Shown here: positions 12,657 to 25,208 of the stretch, one piece after another
Position numbering within the stretch: the stretch's first letter is position 1
Layout: each line of letters opens with the position of its first letter
DNA from: Otis tarda
Lineage: Eukaryota > Chordata > Aves > Otidiformes > Otididae
Assembly: GCA_026413225.1 (NCBI GenBank)
Contig: CM048552.1
Location: 198,847,553 to 198,911,552, forward strand
Direction of reading: 5' to 3'
Length of the DNA: 64,000 nt
Program-made: the position numbers and the translations under genes
The notes under the pieces: generated by a model
Database searches by the model: none
What the model was told of the DNA's origin: nothing
Seen by the model: only the letters and a program-made list of their open reading frames with translations

Positions 12657-13131
12657 CGAATCCCATCATGTGAGTGGTGATAAGCAAGAGGTGTATTAGC
12701 AAAAATGTGGCCAGCAGGTCAAGGGAGATGTTTCTTCTATTCTGTTTGTCCGTTGTGAGACTGCAACCGGAGTACTGTATGAAGTTTTGGAGTCCCCTAT
12801 ACAAGAAATACATTGACATAGCAGAGGAGATCCAGCCAAGGACCACCAAGGTGATAAAGTGGTTGGGGCACATGAAGTACGAGGAAAAGCAGTGAGCAGG
12901 GTTAAGTCAGCTTTAAAAAGAGAAGGCAAGGGAAAGAGTACCCTCTAAAGGGAGAGTGTAGAAAAGATGAAGCCAGACTTCTCAGAGGTACACAGCAGAA
13001 GGCCTACAAACAAACACAAGCTGCAACATGGGAAATTCCAATTAGATAAGGGAAAAACTTCACACTGATATCCCCAAGGAGATGAAGCTTGGCCTACATG
13101 ACCTCCAGATGTTCATTATTCTATGAACTAG
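12657..13131 (+). mobile_element. Old degenerate CR1 LINE copy
   Basis: Plus-orientation CR1 with decayed reverse transcriptase C-terminal coding. NVASRSREMFLLF and EYCMKFWSPLYKKYIDIAEE are recognisable, interrupted by stops. A remnant of the ATTCTATGA tail is near 13120. It looks older than the copies at 23.0 and 49.2 kb. Confidence 0.8.
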
Positions 13132-14856
13132 GTATCAGTCATACAACAAGCATTTATCTAGTCACATAGCAGGAGGTTAAAAACATCCAGCTCTTGAGTG
13201 TCTCCAAGAGGCAGTGCAGCCTTTCTGTGTTGACACTTTTGACAGTATTCATGTTTATGTCTCCCTTGATAATATTGACTTAAGCTTTGCAGATATTTTA
13301 ATATTGGCTTAGAAGTCTATAAAATTATATATTAATATTATATATTATTACTATATATTATCACAATCTACCATAGTTGTGCAGTACACAGAGGAACTGG
13401 CAGAAATAGGATACATTGATTTAGCATTACATGCTTGGACTGATTGAAAGTGCAAGACTTGCTCTTTCAAGAAGCTGAATATCCACTTTACATGTATGAG
13501 ACAATTACAAAATATTTTGAGTATAGTTATGAACCATCAAAGTAATTAATTTGAAGCAGTCAGTGGGAATATTAATGTACTTTATAAGTTATACATATAC
13601 TGAAATGCCAGCATACTCTGTAGGCCGCTGGTGAATGAGCATGACATATTCCCATCCCAGAGAGAACACTAAAAAAAAAAAAAATCAGTCAGTATTTATC
13701 TGTTTATCCAGCTGTACCACAGATTTGCAATGTAGCATAAAGATACTCAGGACAGCTCAGCAGAATACTAGAAGGGCATACCTGAAATAAGACAGAGCTT
13801 CACATGATTACCTTCCTGCTGCAAACCCATGGAATACATTACTCTGGATGGAACCTGCGTAAAGCCGATCAATTCAAGCTATACTTGTGAGACCATAATT
13901 TCCACCATAGCTTCCACTGTAGCTCAGGGAGGTTGTTTAGCATTAGCAGATGTTGGTGCTTACCTTTGAGTCAACAGTAACCACACTTCCACCTTCTCTT
14001 TCTCCCAAAATGTCTAGCCAAGCTGTTATAAACTCCAACTGTAGAGATATGTCACCTTACGACTGATAGCCAGGATAAACCAAAATGGTTGAACTACGTT
14101 AGCATCCTCCAGGTCTGATACCTGATTTCATTTTGCATGTTACTCTCACCAAATTTTTCACTGTTGCAACAGAAAGAGATTTGAGTATTTTATTAACATG
14201 TAAATCTCCTGACAGAGTAAAAATGGTTAAGAGTAAAAATCAGATTTGCTTCCAAGTGATGATGGTTTTGCTCCTATGCTCAAAACCATCAGCTGTTACC
14301 TCAGGAAGAAGGCAATTTTGTCAGTACAGTTCATTTAATTTAATGACTTTTTAAAAATACAAAACATAATATCTCAAAGCAAACCAAAAATCACTCTGCT
14401 GGTAAAAGTTGTTACTGTTTTTAAAGAAAGATGGCTCTTACAGACATTTTGGTACATTCTTTGTAGTGAAGGCAAAGCATGAAGTGAACTTCATAAGCAA
14501 AATAAGTTTAAAGGCATACTTCAGGAATAGTCTGTACTGTATTACTGTACACGGATACTGAACTCTAAGATTAGCTAATTCCTAACAGTGAAATCAAGAA
14601 TCAGGGTTACACAATAAGATTTTATCTGCTAAAATATAAGATGCTGAAGAATCAAGAAAACATCATATCTCTGACATAACCACCCAAACAAAATCCTATA
14701 CGGAGATTCACCTCATTCTGGAAGGTGTCCTTTAGATAGTTTATTTATGCTGTTTGGTAAGGTGAGCTATTTAAAAAATATCAGGAAATTTGTGTTGCTG
14801 ATAGAAGCTGCCAAGAAATTCTGCTTTCCTCTGCTCTACAAACAAAGCTACTTTAA
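13132..14856. other. Intergenic, no gene recognised
   Basis: AT-rich, including an AT-only stretch around 13318-13365. No splice-flanked coding exon or RNA gene was recognised. Confidence 0.45.
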
Positions 14857-15409
14857 TGTGGACTACCCCCTGCTGACCAACTCCAGCATTCCCCTTTGTC
14901 CAGTGGAGCTGGCCAGGCCTAGGGAAGGCCTGCCGCTGGCCAGGGCTGAGCCAATTGGTGACTGTGATAACACCTCTGTGATAATGTATTTAAGAAGGGG
15001 AAAATTTAGAAAAAAAAAAAAAGAGAAGAAGCAGAAGCAAAGGCAGAGAAGGAGAGGCGCAAGCCTTATGGGCCTTGCAGCCCATCACCCTCTGGCCTCC
15101 TGCCAGGCGGCCGACTGGGCCCAACTTGGCCCGGCCTGGCTGCAAGAAGTGGAGAGGAGATGAGATGTGAAGAGAACCTGGGAGGCATCTGCCCGAGCCA
15201 ATTGTGAAGAACTTCTTGTGAGAGGAATGGCTGCAGGCGCCAAGGTCAGTGAAGAAGGAGGGTGAGGAGTAATGCGGCTCCTGGCCAGAATTCCCCTGCA
15301 GCCTGTGGTGCAGCCATGGTGGAGCAGGCTGTCCCCCTGCAGCCCATGGAGGCCCAGGGAGGAGCAGAGATCCACCTGCAGCCCGTGGAGGACCCCACGC
15401 CAGGGCAGA
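14857..15409 (+). mobile_element. Truncated ERVL-like LTR (copy 1)
   Basis: It begins TGTGGACTACC and runs parallel to the fuller copy at 17.8 kb. Shared blocks include CCCCTTTGTCCAGTGGA, a TATA-like TATTTAAGAAGGGG (14987 onwards), GGTCAGTGAAGAAGGAGG and GCAGCCCATGGAGG. A CCAAT box lies at 14951. Similarity stops near 15409, so about the last half of the LTR is missing. I saw no retroviral gene beside it. Open frames on both strands here are GC-rich LTR sequence, not host genes. Confidence 0.75.
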
Positions 15410-17801
15410 CAATAAATAGTTCCAGTTCACTGGAATTAAGACCATAGCTATTGCTATTTACTCTTTTGCAAGATAATTTAGTTCACTCATCACAGGTCCA
15501 TTCCATTCACAGAAACACACACTAGCAATTCCATTTATTTCAAAATGAACAGAGACATGGGAAAATTGGCTTTTCCCTGTAAAACTTGAACTGATCAACT
15601 CAAAATAGCCAATCTGTGGCCTGGAAGATGCCAATTTGAATGAGTCTCCTCTAGGGACAGTTACTGTCATATGCTTGTTCATGAACCAAATGAAATGCAA
15701 TCTTGGGGAAATCCTTCATTAACACACAGCTCTAAATACCATTAGCAACAAATCCAAGCATTTACTTAAATCTGATGATTGAACTACCCTCATAAGCAGT
15801 AGGCATTTTCTCCATTCTAGTCACAAGACAGTATTATTCCAAAGTCAAACAGTTCTTCTGAGTATAAGTTATCACCTTTAACCTTCTCAAGGAACTATGG
15901 TCCCCTATCAAATCTGTTTGCTATATTATTTTAATATTAAGTTACACCCTGCTTTGATGACGTTCTCTAATGTGTAATAGTTGTCAAACTGGATCTGTTA
16001 AGTAGGTTGCTAAGTGCAGTTGTCATCAATTCCTTGATGGGTTATCTTGTTAAGGAAACCATTACAAAATCAATTCTGATGGGGAATACAAATGATATTC
16101 ACATAGAAAGGTCAAATTCTGGTCCTATTAGAGTAAATGGCATAGGATTTTTGCTGAGTGCATTCATATTTGTAATAAAAAATAAGGTCTACAAGGTTAC
16201 CTGATCCAATGAAAAAATTAAGTGCGGGAAAATGATCTACTGTTCATAGGCAAATGAAAAATTAGCTTGAATATCTTTGGCTTTGAGACACAGGACATCT
16301 TCTAAGAGTGGCTAAGCAGTTTCCTATTCCTAGGGATGTAATACCTTGACAAGCTGTTCCCTAAACCCTTTTATCACTCCATCACTTGTCAAGACTAGCC
16401 AAAAACCTTAAGCAAGTAAGAAATTATATGCAGAACTCACAAAGTTATGGAGAAGAAAATTTTATTTCTTGCCAGTTAGGTTTGTTTCTTGTTGTTACAT
16501 CATCAAGTACAATTTTAACAATCTATGCCCAGATTTGAAGAGCCTAATGAATGTGGCTGATTGATAAACTATGTAATTTTCAGGGCAGCAGGAGCAACAT
16601 CAGCTCTCACTGAACTAAAAAAAGCTGGCCTTTGAAAATTACATTATCTCAGATTGTAGTCTCCTACATGTTTCTGAGAACAAAATGTTCTGTTCCTAAG
16701 GAATTTTCAGTTGTATAGAAAAAGATAAATGTATAATGATACCAGTCACTTAAGTGACCCAATTTAATAAGTAAGTGAATTAATTCAGACATTTTATGGA
16801 GCTTCTTACTTAAAATGTTTTGGCTTTTACTGCAAAACTGTGTTAATAACAATTTTATTAATTTTTTACTTTTTAACTGGATCACTATGCTACATTGTCC
16901 CAAGTTAATAAATGGTTAAAAGACCTTTTCTGTAACTCAGCAATTTCATAAGAAATAAGTATTTTCTGATTAACTAAATATATTCTGATAGTGCCCAAAT
17001 ACTTAAACTGGGTTGCCTGAAAAAGAAGACAGAAAGAACTAAGCTAAGGCTCTCTTTCACACAAGAAATATTGTATATTGGATTGAACCAAAACCTATAA
17101 AGTTTCTTCTCTTTCTCTTCTTGAAAAATCGTCCCTCAGTTAGCGTCACAAGATCTGAGAGCCATGATGCCTCTCCTAGCATTTCCCTGTTACCAAGCAG
17201 AATTCACTGACAGAAGATAAATTAGCCCCTGTCTTTTCAGTTAGGTTAGCAGTTATTACAGGGTCCTCTCCGTTCTTCCAATGAACAATGTCATGTATTT
17301 ATCTTCATAGCTATATTTTTGTATAATAATGTACACACATTTGTATTCTTCCTATATTGTCAAACTAATACTTGTCTGGATTTAGGTTGGCATTTTAATT
17401 TAATATGAAATTACATGTGATTACTTTCTGTAATAATTTTTAATTTGGAATACTGATGAGGATGAAGGCCTCTGGCAAGATCTGGCTCTTAAAACTGGCC
17501 TGAGCACCTTTTAAAAGCTATCTTGTGAGTTAGCACAGCTGGAGATATTTTCAAACAGAATTCATATTACTTACAGCTTTTTGATCGCTGTTTCACTGTC
17601 TTTGAAACCAGTTGCGACGTCATCAGTAAATCTAGGGTGGGTTTCTTCTGGTGTTTTATGTCCTCTTATTCATTCAAGGGTTTTGAATCTCATTGTTACA
17701 TACAAGGTAAAAGTTTTGGTGAAACACTATCTCGTGGATTAATCAGTACAGACATTCTTTCCTTCTCTTTTATCTGTGTGAATGTTATTGGTTTTGTTTA
17801 G
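15410..17801. other. Unique AT-rich sequence between the two LTR copies
   Basis: No gag, pol or env-like coding was seen, so the two flanking LTRs do not bracket a preserved provirus. No host exon was recognised. A small palindrome (TTCCAGT/ACTGGAA, 15420-15435) sits just after the copy 1 break. Confidence 0.55.
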
Positions 17802-18941
17802 TGTGGGGGCTACAGTGGCAGCTTCTGCAAGAAGCTGCTAGAAGTCGCTCCCCTTTGTCCAGTGGACTCGACCAGGCCTAGGGCAGACCTGCTGCTGGCC
17901 AGGGCCGAGTCAGTTGGTAGCAGAATGTTCCCTGATAACGCCTCTGCAATAACGTATTTAAGAAGGGGAAAAACAGAAAAAGAAGTGGTGAAGAGGCAGA
18001 AGTGGGGCACAGAGGGGGAGGTGCGAGCCTTGTGGGCCTTGCAGCCCCTCACCCTCTGGCCTCCCGCCGGGCAGCCGACTGAGCCCGACTCGGCCCGGCC
18101 TCGCTGCAAGAAGTGGAGAGGAGATGAGAAGTGAAGAGAACCTGAGAGGAGAGGAGATGAGAAGCGAAGAGAACCTGAGAGGTGTCTGCCTGAGCCAGTT
18201 GTGAAGAATTTCTTGTGAGAGGAATGGCTGCAGATGCCAAGGTCAGTGAAGAAGGAGGAGGAGGAGTAATGTGGCTCCTGGCCAAGATTCCCCTGCAGCC
18301 TGTGGTGCAGCCCATGGTGGAGCAGGCTGTGCCCCTGCAGCCCATGGAGAAGCAGAGATCCACCTGCAGCCTGCGGAGGACCCCACGCTGCGGCAGGTGG
18401 AGGCCTGAAGGAGGCTGTGGCCCATGGAGGGCCTGCTGGGGCAGCCGTTCTGGAGGGACTGCATCCGATAGAAAAACAAGTCATGCTGGAGCAGTTCATG
18501 AAGGACTGTAGCCCATGGGAGGGACCCTACGCTGGAGCAGGGGAGGAATGTGAGGAGTTCTTCCCCTGAGGAGGGGGAGGGAACAGTGGAAAGCGACAAG
18601 TGATGAACTGACCACAACCCTCATTCCCAATTACACCCCATGCTGCTCAGAGAGGGAAGGAGGTAGAGATAATTTACATGAAGTTAAGCCTGGGAAGAGG
18701 GAAGTTGGTTTTGTTCTCTTCCTCATTATCTTGCTTTGGTTTTATTAATAATAATAAGTAAATAGTTTCCCCCAAAATCGAGTCTGTTTTGCCTGTAATG
18801 ATAACTTAAATGATGTCTTTCTGTCCTTATCGCAAACCTCCAGCCTTCTTGTTGTATTATCTCTCCCCTGTCCCCTCGGAGGGTGGGGGGAGGGAGCGAG
18901 AGACTGTGTAGCTTGGTCCCATGTGGGGCTAAACTACAACA
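17802..18941 (+). mobile_element. Near-complete solo LTR, ERVL-like (copy 2)
   Basis: About 1.14 kb, running from TGTGGGGGCTAC to CTACAACA, so it has the TG...CA ends of an LTR. Inside are an 8-base inverted repeat (17819-17837), a TATA-like TATTTAAGAAGGGG (17955 onwards), repeated CAGCCCATGGAG units, and a 3' part with AGTCTGTTTTGCC and a T-rich/C-rich segment before the end. I recognise this layout from long LTRs of bird ERVL-like elements. No internal viral genes lie on either side, so it is a solo LTR. No clean target-site duplication was seen. Reading frames of up to 229 codons here are by-products of its GC-rich repeats. Confidence 0.8.
18120..18185 (+). repeat. 33-bp tandem duplication inside LTR copy 2
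   Basis: GAGATGAGAAGTGAAGAGAA at 18121 recurs with one change at 18154, giving two 33-bp units. Copy 1 has only one such unit, so the duplication is specific to this insertion or its subfamily. Confidence 0.8.
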
Positions 18942-19899
18942 TCTATCTAGCTGACCTAGCAGCATTAACTATATTTAAAATATTTATGTTTTAAAAATTA
19001 GTTATCTTTTGCACTCAATAAAATAAATAATAAAGGATAATGTGCTGCATAATAAGAAGGATTAATAAATCAAAATGAAATGTAGTATCTTCTTTCTCTG
19101 ATTAATTAAAAATTTCCCATTAGCTGGGACTGGATCTACAGTGTGACTATGAAAGTATCTATCAGGTCTTCACATTATTGACAAAGAAAGTCAAAGTAGT
19201 ACACATGCTGCTACAATATCTAACTGATCACAATTTTAGCTATCCAGAAATAAATGGATTTATTATTTTATCTAGTAATCTGTGATTTAAGAAACAGAGA
19301 TTCCACTTACGAAAGTGATGGACTTATTGCATAAAAATACAAAGGGACATACATATCCATTTAAAATGGGAGAGATTGATTCAATTGCATGTCTTCAACT
19401 GTCGTTGAAACCATTGACAAAACTGACCTTGCTGACAGTGGGTATTATTTCCTTCTCTTTAGATTATTCTTTAAGAAGTGAGATGCTTTCTCTGACAGGG
19501 AGGATACTCACCAGTGTTCTCCTTCCTGAATGTTCATGATTCAATAGTAGTTTAAATGCCTAAACTATTCAGTAATAGAAGTATCATACTAAACAAATAT
19601 AACATTAAAAAAAAACCCCACCATCTTTTTGCTACTTCTGTTGACAGAAGCCAACAGAGTAATCAAAAACCCTAAATACTCTCATCTCACTTTTGTACAT
19701 ACTTAAAAACTTGTAAGTGAGAGGAATTGTCTGGTTTGCCCCTCATTGTACCCAGCAGAGTTCAGCAGCACACATGTTTCTTTATAGTCTGGCTTTTCAA
19801 GGGCTATAAACACGCACCAGTTGCACTTCACAATGATTTGTTTTCTGAAACAGTTGTCTTTACGCCCTTGTAGCTCTTTTTGGTGAAGAAACTTCTTGC
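18942..19899. other. Intergenic, no gene recognised
   Basis: AT-rich flank of the solo LTR. No coding exon or repeat recognised. Confidence 0.4.
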
Positions 19900-20330
19900 A
19901 TCTCTCTTACTTTAGACTGCCGTGCCCTTGATCTTGGATTGCTGCAACGTGGCAGGGCTGAGCTCTTCCCATCAACTCCAACGATCCGTGTCGCCACAGG
20001 ACACTGCTCACTCCGCAAACATCCGCATCTCCCCAGCGGGAGCCACCTGCTCCAGCACCCATTACACCCTTCCCTGCCCCAAGCTGCGGGACTGCCAGCT
20101 CACTGTCAGTCACTCTCTCCTGTCTTGCTCCTCAAGGAAAAAGGCAGGTTTCTCCTCTCACTCCCTGCATACTGCTCCGTGGGACGCTGCTCTCACTGGT
20201 GCTTCCTTGCCACAAGCCCAACCTTAAATTTGGAGCCAAGGCACCTGAGGCAGGCAGAGCCTCCACAGCCCCCAGCAGACCTGCTGGCAGGAGGCACAGT
20301 TTATCATGTCACAACATGAATTTCAGCTGG
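19900..20330. other. GC-rich block of unknown origin
   Basis: About 430 bases are clearly richer in G+C and CpG than their surroundings. Open frames run through it in several phases (the longest, 126 codons, is at 19939-20319 +), but none shows a known domain and the residue make-up (Ser, His, Pro, Cys) is what C-rich DNA gives by chance. It could be an unrecognised repeat, a small CpG island or an old retrocopy. Confidence 0.35.
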
Positions 20331-23024
20331 GGGAAACACCTGTCGGTCAGACTGAGGGGGGAAATAAGCACCTTGGAAAGATAAACGAATCCAGCAAGGT
20401 AAAATGGAGCTTGTTTCACCGTTCAGGCATTGGGATAGCTTTCTGTGGTCTGCATGAAAGCGGTTAAGATTTTTGGAGGAAGTACTATGTTTGATAAACA
20501 AGGCTGAGTGAATGGACAACCCTGGGATTTTTCAGTAAATTTTGAGCTTTTAACACAGTACAAACATTTTAAAAAGCATCCCCTTTTGTATGCTCAAAAT
20601 TACAGACCAAAATGAGGGGTGGGAGCCATGGATCTTAACTAATTAGTTTTCCCTTAGGGCTTAAACCAGTACATTTTGGAAAGTAAGCAGTTTTACAGAT
20701 GAACTGGTTTTATTTTTGCATATGGTAGAGTTCTGATCACATTTTAACAAAGAAAGAAGAAAAATGAGTATGGAAGTAAAATAAATTTGTTGGCTAGAAG
20801 TACTGCCCAAAGCTGGACACTCAGATGGATGGTGACAGGCAATGTCTTTAGCCAGGAGGTCTTAAGCATGGGTCATTAGGAACAAGAAATACTGACTCAG
20901 CATGCACGCCATCTCATTAGCATTTTGCATAATTTTCTGCATTTAAATTTCTGATGTTTTGTTACAAAGATGTTTACAGATGGTAGAAAGTCTTCTGTCT
21001 TTCCTCGCATAAAACCTTGTTCTCTTTTTCCACCTCTGAACATGAGGTTTACGTAGGTATCATCACTGACAGGGCTGTTCTCCGCTCACTGAAAAGGTGT
21101 AATCTCATTAGCAATAACGGAAATCGAGTTTATGCGTCAAAAAGAGAAAAGATCATTAGTAATTTAATCATTGCCTGTGATTAATGTTGCTGAAGCAGAA
21201 ACATTGATAGCTTTTTCTTTTAACTAGAGGATGTATGTTTTGTGTTGCTCCAGAGATTATAGAGGGCAAGTTTTATTTTATGAGGATCAGATTCATAGTA
21301 TTTAGACATTTAAAAGTCCCTTTAGCGCATGCTTTTTGTGCCACTGATAATGCAGATTTGTTCATTACTAGGTACTTTTCCCAATCTAGTGCTTAAGTCT
21401 TCCAGGAACTATCCTTTTATCTTCAGTTTAAGTGGGTTTTATTCTTGCTTCAGAGCTTTATTAGCAATAATTTTTATTTATCTTAAGTAGTTCTTTTCCT
21501 CCCTGTACTAAGAAATGTGTATCCCATTTATCTTTTCAAGAAATAAAAATTGTATTCTGCAAACCTTTCTGTTGATTTGAATCCTTTCTGCTGCTTTTTG
21601 AAAAAGATGCACTCCTGCTCTGATTAGTTTGTGTGATACAAGCCTTGGTCACCAAACGTGGCTACAGGCAGGAACAGCACTGTGTCCAGCTCTGTCCCAA
21701 GTCAGACGTGGTGAAAATGTGTGAGAGGATTTTGCTTTCCGTTAGCCCTGTTATTTTCCCTGGTTTTTACTTGGAGGACTCTTTAATGCCAGATTGATCT
21801 CTGAAAAAAGGTTCATAGGAGTGGTTTGCAAAGACACTTTTAAACATGCACAGGCAAACTAGTTTAATTTTACATGTAGTCATGGTGAATGACCGTGGGA
21901 ATGATCTGCTTGCAGTTATGAATGACCTTTAAAAATTAGGTCTGTTATCTCACCTTGTCTCACCTCCTAACAGTTACAAGTACAGGAGGCATTAGAACAA
22001 CAAAGGTATGTGGTACTTTTATAGATAACAAGGGGTTCACGTGGAAATAATAAAAAAAAATCTGTAATTTGTAACTAAAGACTATGTTATTATATACAAG
22101 GTTGAATTAACGTTGGATAAGAAATCCCATGTATTCCAGTCTTAGGGATGATCACAGAATTATTCCCAACTCCCACTGGTATCCTATTCCGCCTCTGGTG
22201 TCCTATTCAGCCTCTGGTCCACCTCTCACCTCCTTTCTGCTGTCTCATGATACCTATGTCTGTTTTCTGGATCAGTTCTGATCAGAGGCTGCTCACAGAC
22301 CTGCTCCCTCCCACTTTCCCTTCTGTCATCCTCGCTTGTTTCCTTCCGCGCACTTCTGTGTATATCCTTTTTTATCTTCACAGTCATGTACTTACAGAGG
22401 TCATTCTTCCATAAATAAGGACCTGTCCTCCAAGTTTACTTGTCCAAGTTACCAGATGAGTGTAGTGCATCGATTATACATGTATCCTCTGTCATTACTT
22501 AGAAAGCTGCGTCGTCTGCCTGCAGTGTCAGTCTCACCTTGTTGTCTTTGGATTATTGGTCATTACGAGACAGAATAGACACAGCATATGTCCTATTGAA
22601 AACTCTCTGGAATTATCTGCTCTGCCTTTTACTTAGAGTTTTTGAGTTTTACGTCAGTCTTTAATCTGCCTTCACTACATGAGTTCCATGGCAGATCTCA
22701 AGGTCCATACAGAATGTCAAAATGCCATTGTTTTTTGGCATTATATCCATTGCTAAGAACTCACTGACAAGCATCAAGGAGGAGAAGAAAATAATCTGGA
22801 AGCTCAGGTCAGTTTACCCTAACATGTTGTACTGCAATGTACATCCCTGCTCTTCTACCAGTAGACACAAATCAACCCATGGATCAGTGGAGTTTGTGGT
22901 GTTACATATGCTCCTTTTTACCATAGTCCATAGAGTGTGGTGAAGGACCCATTTTGGGGACTTCGGGTACAGAGGGATAGCCCTCCTCAGGAGGACAGCA
23001 CTGGAGAGGAGTGTTCTTCAACAG
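20331..23024. other. Intergenic, possible conserved non-coding stretch
   Basis: No gene recognised. Around 21090-21200 the sequence has several ATTA/TAAT cores and a run of short AT motifs typical of developmental enhancers. Around 22180-22225 a pyrimidine-rich segment holds an imperfect duplication (TCCTATTC.GCCTCTGG twice). Confidence 0.35.
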
Positions 23025-23397
23025 CCCCCAACACAAGGACATGGACCAGTTGGAGAAGGTCCAGAGGAGGGCCACGAAGATGATCAAAGGGCTGGAGCAC
23101 CTCTCCTATGAGGACAGGCTTAGAGAGTTGGGGCTGTTCAGCCTGGAGAAGAGGAGGCTCCGGGGAGACCTTATAGCGGTCTTCTAGTACCTCAAAGAGG
23201 CCTACAGAAAAGATGGGGAGAGACTGTTCAGTAGGGCCTGTTGTGACAGGACTAGGGGTAATGGTTTCAAAATAGAGGGAGGTAGATTTAGATTGGATAT
23301 TAGGAAAAATTTTTTTACACTGAGGGTGGTAGAACACTGGAACAGGTTGCCCAGAGAGGTGGTGGATGCCCCATCCCTGGAAACATTCAGGGAAGTA
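23025..23397 (+). mobile_element. CR1 LINE fragment lacking its 3' end
   Basis: Plus orientation. Reverse transcriptase C-terminal coding is readable ([17 protein letters not shown], then [13 protein letters not shown] and [20 protein letters not shown]) with an in-frame stop. Similarity ends at the CATTCAGG near 23397 with no ATTCTATG tail, which is unusual because CR1 copies normally keep the 3' end. Confidence 0.9.
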
Positions 23398-25208
23398 TTA
23401 GGAAGTGTGTGTCTTCTTGCACATAACAAAAAATGTCACAAAGGCAAGACATCAATACATGGGAGTGATCTCATGAATCTTTCAGGAAAAACACCTAGTT
23501 CATATTATTCCACAAGAATAAATCACTCTCAGACCATAAAAAACCTAAGTGCTCTACAAAAGGAAGCCCTAATCTTTTTCTTAGTGGATGATGAAGCATT
23601 TTTCATTAAGTTCTATGTAGTTCATAGAGAGACTTGGAAGACCAATATAAAAATAATGAGTTATTCATAAATTGGATACGTTAAATGCATCGTGGCAGCC
23701 AGCATTTAAATTAAATTACTTATTTTATATACAGAACATGTTGTAACAGCCTCCTCCTCCGTCTAAGAAATCCATTAAACTCGGTGTATCCATTATACTT
23801 GGTGTGTAGCCAGTAGGATCACTTGGTTACCAAGACCATTTCTAATAAAGAGTAATTGGGCAATGCAATAGGATAGAAATGTAAACAGAATTTTTCTTTT
23901 TATACCATCAGATTAATTTATTGAAATGATTTTACAGACATGCATTTTCTTAAAGCATTATTTAACTTTAAAAGCTTCAAGCATGCCTATAATTAAGTGA
24001 TGAGTTGTTCTTTCACAGCAGCGAACTGTAAAAAGGACCCCTCAGCTACATCTGTAGTGCAGATGCTGTAGTGAAAACAGGAAACAGTGAGTGAAGTGCT
24101 GGAGAGACGGGCTGAAAGCCACATCCACTAAATGCTTTTGGGATAATAAAAAAAAGGATACTTTGAAATAATTAGAAATAAGAGGGGAAAAATAGTGTAG
24201 GCGTGAGAAGGAAAGCAATTGAGACGGACAGTGGGAACAGCGCAGACAGGAAGCCCACAAGCTTACTTCTGTGTTTTACATAAAATAAAGCTGGTAATTT
24301 GGAACTGAATGATGACAGAACACTTTTGCTTTAAGTAATCGTTGCATATTCTGAGGAGAACCACGGTCCCATAGGTCTGTATTTATCTTTCCGTATATAA
24401 TGTCTGCCTCAACACAATACCTCGTTTATTGTCATTGCTTTACGAGACCTCGTGTGGAAATGACAGAATGAAGATAAACAGATAAGAGATAATTATAAAC
24501 ATATGTGCGACACACAGAGGTTGCACCCACAGTGGTTTTCACAGACCTAAATAAATTGATTTAAAACTGGTTTTAATTACACCGGTAGGACTGCTCTGTG
24601 CTGATAGGGCATCAGTGAGGCCTCAGTTTCTGTGTTTTGACATAGCCAAGGGGCTTTTAGTGCGTATGATCTACTTACGGATTGTGCAAGCTATAGGTGT
24701 GTTAACATACATCACCGACTGGTTAAGGTAGTGAGGCAAGCAAAAAAACCAAAACAAAATCATACAAAGAGCCAGATTCTCTTCTCATTTACACTTACAT
24801 AATTTAAATTGTTTGATGTAATTTAGGACTTACTGTCTGGAAAAAAATTGGCCAACAAACTGATTTTGTGATAAATAATATTTTTTAACAACAGAGCAAT
24901 GCTAAGTATAAATTATTAAGTAAAAACCCAGAGCATTGATATCAGATTATGTCTTATAATTACAGAAACTAGCTTGTTAGATGTGCAGTCTTAAGGAAAG
25001 TTAATTCTCTTCTATCTCCGTTTCTGTAACACAAATAGAACTGTCTCTAGCTTTGATTTTTTTTTTTAAGTTTTAAGTTAGTGTTACAAGGATTTGTAGC
25101 ACGTATAAGTAAAGATCTGAATTATGTCTTTATTTGCATTTCCACTCTTTTGTTTAGACTTCCAGTTTCTTAAGTAACAGCACAATTGTCATGATAAGAC
25201 ACGATATT
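23398..25208. other. Intergenic, possible conserved non-coding stretch
   Basis: No gene recognised. At 24470-24500 three AGATAA/GATAA cores lie within about 30 bases, in a stretch (24310-24600) whose texture resembles conserved non-coding DNA. Confidence 0.35.

Noticed and set aside
14747..15445. Open frames of 138 and 151 codons at the first LTR
   Set aside because: They run across the LTR copy 1 boundary and through an A-rich tract, with no domain.
17810..18617. Several long open frames on both strands (up to 229 codons) around 18 kb
   Set aside because: They coincide with the GC-rich LTR copy 2 and overlap each other in many frames. The content (Pro/Ser/His-rich repeats of LTR units) does not suggest a host or viral protein.
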